From an uncultured bacterium (GTDB taxonomy: Bacteria; Cyanobacteriota; Vampirovibrionia; Gastranaerophilales; Gastranaerophilaceae): a stretch of DNA of 64,000 nucleotides. The notes beneath the pieces are model-generated. The model saw nothing but the letters and a program-made list of their open reading frames with translations. It had not been told where the DNA came from and did no database searches. A program made the translations under genes and the position numbers. The stretch covers positions 1 to 64,000 of the forward strand of contig CASFGU010000025.1 of the NCBI GenBank assembly GCA_949294395.1. Direction: 5' to 3'. Shown piece after piece: positions 57,722-64,000 of the stretch. The first letter of the stretch is position 1. Every line of letters begins with the position of its first letter.

Positions 57722-58963
57722 ATGGGAATGACTTTAGCTGAAAAAATTATATCCGGACATGCCGGACACACTGTAAAAGCAGGGGAACTTGTTATTGCTG
57801 ATGTTGACGTTACTGCAGTGCAGGACGGGACAGGCCCTTTAATGGTTCAGGAATTTAAAAAGCTTGGCATTCCGCGTCTTAAAAATCCTGAAAGAAGTAT
57901 TCTCTTTATTGATCACGCTGCACCGAGTCCGAGGAAAGAACTTTCAAATACGCACACAGTTCTCAGAGAATTTTCAAAAGAATACGGTGCGGTATTATCA
58001 GATGTCGGAGCCGGAGTTTGCCACCAGAGATTGGTGGAAACTTTTGTAAATCCCGGAGAAATCCTTGTCGGGGCGGATTCTCACACATGTACATCAGGTG
58101 CTCTCGGAGCCTTTGCAACAGGCATGGGTTCAACTGATATTGCTGTTGCTATGGCGCTCGGAAAAACATGGCTAAAGGTTCCTGCAACTTTTAAAATTGA
58201 AGTCACAGGCAAATTTAAACCAGGAATTTGCTCAAAAGACTTAATGCTTCATTTGATTGGAATGATAGGGGCAGACGGGGCAACTTATAAAGCACTGGAA
58301 TTTTGTGGTGATACAATTGAAAATATGACAATGTCCGAACGCTTCACCCTTGCCAATATGGCAGTTGAAGCCGGCGCAAAAGCCGGACTTTTCTGCTCTG
58401 ACGATAAAACAAGAGCATATTTAAAATCAAGAGGCAGAGAAGATAAATTCAGAGCAATGTCGCCGGACAGCGATGCAGTTTATGAACGCATTATAAAAAT
58501 TAATGCAGAAGATATAGAACATACTGTTTCTTGCCCTCATACCGTTGACAACACAAAACCGGTCAGAGAATTGAAAGATGTTAAAGTTGATCAGGTATTT
58601 GTCGGAACCTGCACAAACGGACGTATTGAAGATTTACGGATTGTGGCTGAAATTCTGAAAGGCAGAAAAATTCATGAAGGGGTCAGAATGCTTATCTGTC
58701 CGGCTTCAAAAGACGTTTACCTGCAGGCTCTGGATGAAGGTTTAATAAAAATATTTGTCGAAGCAAATGCAACAGTTCTGCCTCCGGGCTGCGGGCCGTG
58801 CGTCGGGGTTCATGCCGGAACCCTCGCTGACGGAGAAGTATGCCTTGCAACTCAAAATCGAAATTTTCAGGGCAGAATGGGCAACGTAAACGGATTCATT
58901 TACCTTGCATCCCCTTACATTGCGGCTTACACAGCACTCAGAGGTTGCATTAGCGCTGAATAA
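57722..58963 (+). CDS. leuC: Aconitase-family dehydratase large subunit (LeuC/HacA type)
   Basis: This 413-residue [4Fe-4S] hydro-lyase carries 'VGADSHTCTSGALGAFATG' and the cluster ligands 'VGTCTNGR' and 'PPGCGPCVGVHAG'. The short archaeal-type form pairs with a separate small subunit, here encoded at 14138-14632. The class includes isopropylmalate isomerase and homoaconitase, and sequence alone does not separate them. AAGGAG lies 11 bases before the ATG. It stands alone, 1.7 kb after the synthase-ybaK pair. Confidence 0.9.
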   Translation: MGMTLAEKIISGHAGHTVKAGELVIADVDVTAVQDGTGPLMVQEFKKLGIPRLKNPERSILFIDHAAPSPRKELSNTHTVLREFSKEYGAVLSDVGAGVCHQRLVETFVNPGEILVGADSHTCTSGALGAFATGMGSTDIAVAMALGKTWLKVPATFKIEVTGKFKPGICSKDLMLHLIGMIGADGATYKALEFCGDTIENMTMSERFTLANMAVEAGAKAGLFCSDDKTRAYLKSRGREDKFRAMSPDSDAVYERIIKINAEDIEHTVSCPHTVDNTKPVRELKDVKVDQVFVGTCTNGRIEDLRIVAEILKGRKIHEGVRMLICPASKDVYLQALDEGLIKIFVEANATVLPPGCGPCVGVHAGTLADGEVCLATQNRNFQGRMGNVNGFIYLASPYIAAYTALRGCISAE

Positions 58964-59063
58964 TTTATAATTTTTCTAAACATAATATAGCCCGATTAAG
59001 GTATAGTTTAGAATAAACAATTAACTGCAAAAATTCCTTACTATTTAAGTAAGGAGATTTGTG

Positions 59064-59663
59064 ATGTCCTCTAATAAGCTGCAATACCGCAAGATGAATT
59101 TGGAAGAACTTGTTGTGCTCTCTCAGCAGAACGATTTTAAAGCGCTGGAAGAACTTATAAAAAGAGAACAAAAAAATATTTTTGCTACATTTTCCTATCT
59201 AACAAATAAACGGGAAAATGTTGCAGACCTGACGCAAGAAGCACTTTTGAGGCTCGCAAAAAATATTCATAGTCTGAAAAATCCGAAACACTTTAAAGGC
59301 TGGCTTAATCAGATAGTCACAAACCTCTTTTATGACGAACTTCGTCGCAATTCAAGAAAACCAGATACAATCTCAATGGATGAAGATCAGAACGAAGAAA
59401 CTCAATTCTCAATAAAATCAATTCTGCAGGATCCAAAATGTAAACCTCCTGAAAAATGTATTTCCAACGAAATGGAACGCTTTATTAAACAGGCGATAAG
59501 AGAGCTTCCGGAACAATTCAGGATTGCGATCGTTCTAAGAGAACTTCAGGGGCTAAGTTATGAAGAAATTGCAGAAGCTACAAACGCAAGCGTCGGAACT
59601 GTTAAATCCCGTATTTCAAGAGCCCGCCTGAAGCTTCAGGACGGTTTAAAAGCATATATTTAA
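59064..59663 (+). CDS. ECF-type RNA polymerase sigma factor
   Basis: This 199-residue sigma factor starts at the ATG behind AAGGAG; a GTG at 59061 is less likely. Region 2 is 'NVADLTQEALLRLAKNI' and 'KGWLNQIVTNLFYDELRR', and region 4 is 'RELPEQFRIAIVLRELQGLS' followed by 'YEEIAEATNASVGTVKSRI'. It directs transcription in response to a signal relayed by the anti-sigma factor encoded 12 bases downstream. Confidence 0.93.
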   Translation: MSSNKLQYRKMNLEELVVLSQQNDFKALEELIKREQKNIFATFSYLTNKRENVADLTQEALLRLAKNIHSLKNPKHFKGWLNQIVTNLFYDELRRNSRKPDTISMDEDQNEETQFSIKSILQDPKCKPPEKCISNEMERFIKQAIRELPEQFRIAIVLRELQGLSYEEIAEATNASVGTVKSRISRARLKLQDGLKAYI

Positions 59664-59674
59664 GGAGGTTATCA

Positions 59675-60226
59675 ATGCACGAACTTACCTGCAATCAGGT
59701 TGTAACCCTTTTAACATTTTACATAGAAAACAAACTGAATCCTAAACTCAGCAGGCAGATTCAGGAACATCTTGCACTTTGCCCGAAATGTATGGAGAAG
59801 TACAAAAAGCTGCAAAAAATCCTGGAAAATTTCAGTGCCATAAAATCAAGAATATCATCCGACGAGATTGAGCCTGATGAAACAATTTATGAAACGCCGC
59901 AGTATGAAACATTCAAGGCGAACCTTTCTGCGTATATTGATAACGAATTAAGCGATATGGAAAATATTAAAATAAAAAAAATAGCAATTTCAAACCCGCT
60001 TGCAAGACGTGATTTAGAAAACATATACGCATTCAAACAGCTTTTACAGAGTTCTTTCAATAAAACTAAAAACGCATTGAAAGAGGATTATTCAAGAAAG
60101 ACACTCGAAAAGCTTTATCTGAGTAAAGAGCCGGAAAGAATCCCTCAATTTTATAAACTTATTGGAATATTTGCCTGCCTTATGCTTATAATGCTTATCG
60201 GGCTTTTGAATATGTTAAACTTTTAA
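59675..60226 (+). CDS. Anti-sigma factor with zinc-finger (ZAS) domain
   Basis: This 183-residue protein has an N-terminal zf-HC2/ZAS motif, 'RQIQEHLALCPKC' (HxxxCxxC), with the earlier Cys 5, and a second related segment at about 70-110 ('TFKANLSAYIDNELSDMENI'). A C-terminal transmembrane helix 'LIGIFACLMLIMLIGLLNML' follows. It would hold the ECF sigma factor at the membrane. AAGGAGG precedes the start. Its 3' end overlaps the convergent gene by 12 bases. Confidence 0.88.
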   Translation: MHELTCNQVVTLLTFYIENKLNPKLSRQIQEHLALCPKCMEKYKKLQKILENFSAIKSRISSDEIEPDETIYETPQYETFKANLSAYIDNELSDMENIKIKKIAISNPLARRDLENIYAFKQLLQSSFNKTKNALKEDYSRKTLEKLYLSKEPERIPQFYKLIGIFACLMLIMLIGLLNMLNF

Positions 60227-60874
60227 CCCGTCACCGCTGCCGAACCTTGCTGCAACCCTGTTCTGATACTGTTCAATAGAAATTCCGCGCGGAGCGGCAA
60301 GCTGCTTAATTTGCTTCGTTTTCATTTTTGCAAGCGCATTTTTTTGCTGCTTTGCAGCATACTCGTTTCTTATTACCGGCGTAATTATATTTGAAGAAAT
60401 TATAGACCCGACAAGACTTGCACCGACATCCACCCCGTTTTTAAACGGTTTAAAATGGTCTGCAATTTCGTCAAAATTAGCGAGTTTCGTAATATCAAAA
60501 TCCCATTTGCCCACAGGACTTTTAATTCCTTTTTTAGATTTCACCGGAATACCTGTTTTTTCAAGATAGGCAAGTATTTTCGGGGTAGAAAGCTTTCCGG
60601 TTTTAACGAGCTTTGACCCGACCGCTTTTACAGAATTAGTGACAACATAAAAAGAAATAATGTTAGCTGCAGCATCTGCAGCCTCCTGAGGAATAAGAAA
60701 TAGTTTCTGTTCTCTGGAAATTTTGTCATTAAAAACAACAGCAGCAACCTGTGCAAGAGATGAAAGAATCCATCCGAGCACACCGGTGTGTACGAGCATT
60801 TTCCCTGGATTTTCGCCGTACTTTTTATAAATTACGTTTTTAAATTCATCAAACATTGCTGCCGGAGATTTCAT
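60215..60874 (-). CDS. Lineage-specific membrane protein
   Basis: This 219-residue protein has hydrophobic segments 'HTGVLGWILSSLAQVAAVVF' and 'AANIISFYVVTNSV', a third at 'VGASLVGSIISSNII', and a basic C-terminal helix. GGAGGG precedes the ATG. It overlaps the stop of the upstream gene 60871-61470 by 4 bases, so the two are coupled, and both look like membrane proteins of similar size. The function is unknown. Confidence 0.72.
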   Translation of the reverse strand: MKSPAAMFDEFKNVIYKKYGENPGKMLVHTGVLGWILSSLAQVAAVVFNDKISREQKLFLIPQEAADAAANIISFYVVTNSVKAVGSKLVKTGKLSTPKILAYLEKTGIPVKSKKGIKSPVGKWDFDITKLANFDEIADHFKPFKNGVDVGASLVGSIISSNIITPVIRNEYAAKQQKNALAKMKTKQIKQLAAPRGISIEQYQNRVAARFGSGDGLKV

Positions 60875-61470
60875 GATTTCTTCCCTCCGTCAGGCTTCTT
60901 GCCGTCATCTATAAGAAAGTTAGTAATAAATTTTGTGAGCGGTGCATCAATTAAGAAGTTTGTAAACATCATCACTACGAGGGCAACAATTGTACCCAGA
61001 GCGTTTTTGTACTGCTCAAACGCGTCAGGATTGTTTGCGAATTTACCTTTCGGGGTAAAGAAAGTATTCAATTTATTAAGTTTTATAAGATTTCCTGCTT
61101 TATCAACATCGCCGGATTTTTTCGACCATGCGCCGATTGCTTTTATGCAACCCTTTCTAATTGCAAAACCTGTAAGTGTCCCTGCAATAATTTTTCCTAT
61201 AGTACGGGCAACAGATACTTTGCGGGTTTCTTCATCAACACTTTTATTATGCGCATCAATAAACGGCTGGGTAGCAAGGGCCGTAACACCCAGAATTAAT
61301 CGTTGTTCCGCTGATGAACATTTTTTACCCATCAAAGCAACTTTATCAATCCAGTAATCCTTCTTAAAAACGGTATTAGGGATAGAATTATACACGCGCC
61401 TGCCAAAGGTACCTATTTTTTCAGATACCGAACCGTGCACACATGAATTAATAGAGCTAACTGATACCAT
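60871..61470 (-). CDS. Lineage-specific membrane protein with FGRR motif
   Basis: I use the start 'MVSVSSINSCVHGSVSE', 199 residues, and not the longer frame from 61500. Residues 21-25 'TFGRR' resemble the tag-like motif of other proteins in the window. The protein has hydrophobic stretches 'LILGVTALATQPFI', 'IGKIIAGTLTGFAI' and 'ALGTIVALVVMMFTNFLI'. It is coupled to the next gene by a 4-base overlap. The function is unknown. Confidence 0.7.
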   Translation of the reverse strand: MVSVSSINSCVHGSVSEKIGTFGRRVYNSIPNTVFKKDYWIDKVALMGKKCSSAEQRLILGVTALATQPFIDAHNKSVDEETRKVSVARTIGKIIAGTLTGFAIRKGCIKAIGAWSKKSGDVDKAGNLIKLNKLNTFFTPKGKFANNPDAFEQYKNALGTIVALVVMMFTNFLIDAPLTKFITNFLIDDGKKPDGGKKS

Positions 61471-61667
61471 ATTTCTACCCGATACTATAAAGATTATCAA
61501 GCTTGAAAATTGCCCTGATACCGGAATTTTTTAAGAAATATTAACAAATCCGGAATACATACAAAGCATCGCCACATTTACTGTACATATTCTAAAATAT
61601 GGCAGGACAATAATTATTTCGGCGTAAAAAATCTTACACCAAAATATCGGATAATTCAATAAATATT

Positions 61668-62903
61668 TTATAAAATAGCTCCCTTAGGCACAACAGTAAC
61701 CCCGTTCGGTGATACGTGGAAACCGCGTTTTATATCTTCTTCGCGGTTGTAGCCTATTCTTGTATTCGGCGGGATATACACATTTTTGTCAATTATAGCT
61801 TTTTTAATACGCGAATATCTGCCGACCTCTACATTTTCCATAAGAATACTTTCGTAAATCTGTGAATAGCTGTTAACTTTAACTTTCGGCGATAATACAC
61901 ACTTTGAAAGACTTCCGCCTGACACAATACAACCTTCAGATACCATTGAATTCGTAGCCATGCCGACTCTGTCTCCTTCCTGCCAGATAAACTTTGCCGG
62001 CGGGTAGTTATAGTTAAAACTTCTCAACGGCCAGTCTTTGGAATACAAATTCAATTCAGGGTTAGACTGAAGCAAATCCATATTTGCCTGCCAGTAAGCA
62101 TCAATACTTCCGACATCACGCCAGTAGCCTCGTTCGGCATCAGTAATCCCCGGAAACTCGTTTGTGGCAAAATTGTATATATAAATTTTTTTGCCCTCTT
62201 TTAAAAGCATTGGAATAACATTTTTACCGAAGTCATGGCTGGATGCTTCTATCCCCTCATCTTCTTCAAGAGCTTTAAGTAGAGTATCTTTGTTGAAAAT
62301 ATAATTTCCCATAGAAGCAAGACACATATCAGGATTTCCGGGAATTGATTTTGGTTTTTCTTTTGGCTTTTCAACGAAATTCACAAGACGCCAGTCATCG
62401 TCAACTTCTATAATTCCAAACTCCGAGGCTTCCTCTATCGGGATAGGAATTGCAGAAATTGACAAATCCGCTGCTTTCTCTTTATGAAAATCCAACATTT
62501 GTGACACATCCATTTTGTAAATATGGTCTCCGCCAAAAATACAAACATAATCAGGATCTTCATCCGTAATGTGAAAAACATTCTGATAAATAGCATCGGC
62601 AGTACCTCTGTACCAGTCGGAGCCTGTTCTCATCTGTGCCGGCGCAAGGTCAACATACTGATTTAAAAACGGCGACAGTGCCCAGCCTCTTGTAATGTGT
62701 TTATTCAAAGAATCCGATTTATACTGCGTTAAAACTTTAATCTTAAAAAAGCCGGAGTTTATAAAATTATTCAGCACAAAATCAATAATTCTATAACGCC
62801 CGCCAAACGGAACCGCAGGCTTAGCACGGTCTTTAGTCAAAGGAAGCAGCCTTCTGCCTTCACCGCCTGCTAAAATCATAACAAGAGCATCATCAATCGA
62901 CAT
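61668..62903 (-). CDS. glgC: Glucose-1-phosphate adenylyltransferase
   Basis: This 411-residue enzyme makes ADP-glucose for glycogen. It has '[20 protein letters not shown]' near the N-terminus, '[11 protein letters not shown]', '[14 protein letters not shown]', and a C-terminal left-handed beta-helix ('[19 protein letters not shown]'). The ribosome site is AGAGGGGG. The neighbouring genes are unrelated. Together with glgP it completes the two committed steps of glycogen storage and use visible here. Confidence 0.96.
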   Translation of the reverse strand: MSIDDALVMILAGGEGRRLLPLTKDRAKPAVPFGGRYRIIDFVLNNFINSGFFKIKVLTQYKSDSLNKHITRGWALSPFLNQYVDLAPAQMRTGSDWYRGTADAIYQNVFHITDEDPDYVCIFGGDHIYKMDVSQMLDFHKEKAADLSISAIPIPIEEASEFGIIEVDDDWRLVNFVEKPKEKPKSIPGNPDMCLASMGNYIFNKDTLLKALEEDEGIEASSHDFGKNVIPMLLKEGKKIYIYNFATNEFPGITDAERGYWRDVGSIDAYWQANMDLLQSNPELNLYSKDWPLRSFNYNYPPAKFIWQEGDRVGMATNSMVSEGCIVSGGSLSKCVLSPKVKVNSYSQIYESILMENVEVGRYSRIKKAIIDKNVYIPPNTRIGYNREEDIKRGFHVSPNGVTVVPKGAIL

Positions 62904-62966
62904 GTCTTAACCCCCTCTTCAAATCTATATTAAAATTATACAACATACTTGAATAAATGGCACGGA

Positions 62967-64000
62967 TTAATTTATATCAATATCTTTTCTGTAATATTTG
63001 TGCTCCATCACTATTTTTTCAGCGTATTCTTTCAGTACAGGGAATGGATTTTCAGCATTAACACAAAGAGAAAGAACCCGTCCTCCGTTTGAAAATAATT
63101 TACCGTTTTCTTCTCTTACGCCTGCTTTATAAACGGTTACAGCATCATTTTCAGGAAGGATAATCTCATCCCCCTTAACAGGTTCATCAGGATAACCCTC
63201 TGCCGCAACTGTCAGACAGGCGCCTGTTCCTGATTTATACTCCGGCTCTGTTCCATTTAGAAGAATATCCAGAAAATCATTCTTGAGATTTGTAAGAATT
63301 GCCTGACATTCAGGATCGCCTAAGCGTACGTTGTATTCAAGAACATACCAATCATCGCGTGCCCAGATAAGCCCTGAATATATAAACCCCTTAAAATCCG
63401 CCCCTTCTTTTATTAGAGCAGTTTCAAGTTTTTTAAGGTAAATATTTAATTTTTCCTGCTGAATTTGAGAGAGTGTTACCGGACAATAAGCACCCATTCC
63501 GCCTGTATTTGGAGAATCTTTTTCCGCAGAAAGACGCTTAAAATCTCTTGCCGGTTTAAAGTTTATCAGTCTGCCGTTATAAAAATAAGACATAACTGAA
63601 AGTTCTTCTCCCTCCAGATATTCCTCAATAAAATACCTGTTTGGAGAAATTTTTCTTGTGAATAAATCTTTTTCCTTCTGGTTATACACAACTTTTACAC
63701 CCTTGCCTTTACAAAGCCCGTCCATTTTGACAACCTGAGGAAATTCCGGATATTCAACAGGTAAAAGTTTTGCGCACTTAATACCGTTGTTTGCCATAAA
63801 CATTTTTGCAGTAAGTTTTGAACTCTCAAGCTGCGAAAACTTCTTACTTACCCCGATACAGTCAATACCTTTAGTTCTGTAAAAATCTGCTAACCCGTCA
63901 CAAATTGGCTGCTCCGGCCCTAAGATTACCAGATCAGGGTTTTCAGCATCAGAAAACACAACTTTTGAGCACAGCGGGGATTTAGAAACGGCTGCCCTGA
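62967..64000 (-). CDS. purD: Phosphoribosylamine-glycine ligase (partial, shortened N-domain)
   Basis: The frame is open to the window edge and the start lies outside. It makes glycinamide ribonucleotide in purine synthesis. ATP-grasp motifs: 'QVVKMDGLCKGKGVKVV', 'SPNTGGMGAYCPV' and 'VLEYNVRLGDPECQAIL'. 'VILGPEQPICDGLADFY' and 'QLESSKLTAKMFM' are also typical. At the window edge 'SKSPLCSKVVFSDAENPDLV' runs straight into 'ILGPEQP'. Most PurD proteins have about 50 residues there, including the PGNxG loop. This may be a genuine variant or a deletion. Confidence 0.85.
   Translation of the reverse strand, partial: RAAVSKSPLCSKVVFSDAENPDLVILGPEQPICDGLADFYRTKGIDCIGVSKKFSQLESSKLTAKMFMANNGIKCAKLLPVEYPEFPQVVKMDGLCKGKGVKVVYNQKEKDLFTRKISPNRYFIEEYLEGEELSVMSYFYNGRLINFKPARDFKRLSAEKDSPNTGGMGAYCPVTLSQIQQEKLNIYLKKLETALIKEGADFKGFIYSGLIWARDDWYVLEYNVRLGDPECQAILTNLKNDFLDILLNGTEPEYKSGTGACLTVAAEGYPDEPVKGDEIILPENDAVTVYKAGVREENGKLFSNGGRVLSLCVNAENPFPVLKEYAEKIVMEHKYYRKDIDIN

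Overview
The window looks like chromosomal DNA from an AT-rich, anaerobic, gut-type bacterium. My best guess is the Gastranaerophilales (Vampirovibrionia/Melainabacteria, the non-photosynthetic relatives of Cyanobacteria). This is inferred from several things together: many lineage-type proteins with a short N-terminal F-x-[AGS]-[KR] signature, paired coiled-coil proteins of the 'ASQARFLGLTARK' type, prepilin-like proteins cleaved after Ala, a large SRP RNA, anaerobe oxidative-stress genes (superoxide reductase, ferritin, a hybrid-cluster-protein relative) and glycogen metabolism. No tRNA, rRNA, CRISPR array, prophage or transposase was seen.

Layout. 1-2.7 kb: the end of a coiled-coil protein gene, a repeat-filled gap, two small lineage-specific proteins and thiC. 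2.8-8.5 kb: a CoA-disulfide-reductase-like enzyme, a second FAD enzyme, a prepilin with two 131-bp tandem copies derived from its own 3' end, and an MnmD-like tRNA methyltransferase. 8.6-15.9 kb: thrB, ferredoxin, AI-2E transporter, B12-type radical SAM protein, a phosphatase with an altered RHG motif, an aconitase-family small subunit, a prepilin gene remnant, and a short rpsL-rpsG operon. 15.9-22.7 kb: a hybrid-cluster-protein paralogue lacking its metal ligands, paired with glutaredoxin; wecB; an SPFH/AMIN membrane cluster. 22.7-28.6 kb: a two-component system with a secreted protein, and a superoxide reductase-ferritin operon. 28.7-31.1 kb: a HinfI-like restriction-modification pair and the SRP RNA. 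31.1-37 kb: glycosyltransferase, YdjC deacetylase, phospholipase D, a kinase-like protein and a VWA protein. 37.5-42.3 kb: methionine gamma-lyase family enzyme, alpha-glucan phosphorylase and a second coiled-coil protein. 42.5-48.7 kb: smc-scpA-scpB-metalloprotease operon. 48.9-57.6 kb: FAD protein, sensor kinase, HExxH membrane protein, TPR protein, a homocitrate/Re-citrate-synthase-like enzyme with YbaK, and a two-repeat protein. 57.7-64 kb: aconitase-family large subunit, ECF sigma/anti-sigma pair, two membrane proteins, glgC and a partial, shortened purD.

Connections. The condensin genes form one tight operon. glgC and the phosphorylase give glycogen synthesis and breakdown. The synthase at 54.7 kb and the aconitase-family subunits at 14.1 and 57.7 kb may act together, either in leucine biosynthesis or in a Re-citrate-synthase route to 2-oxoglutarate. 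The most unusual signals are the ligand-less hybrid cluster protein, palindromic intergenic repeats whose core is conserved while the outer stems differ but stay self-complementary, several genes with a -10 box 6-7 nt before the ATG (probable leaderless mRNAs), and the prepilin 3'-end cassettes.
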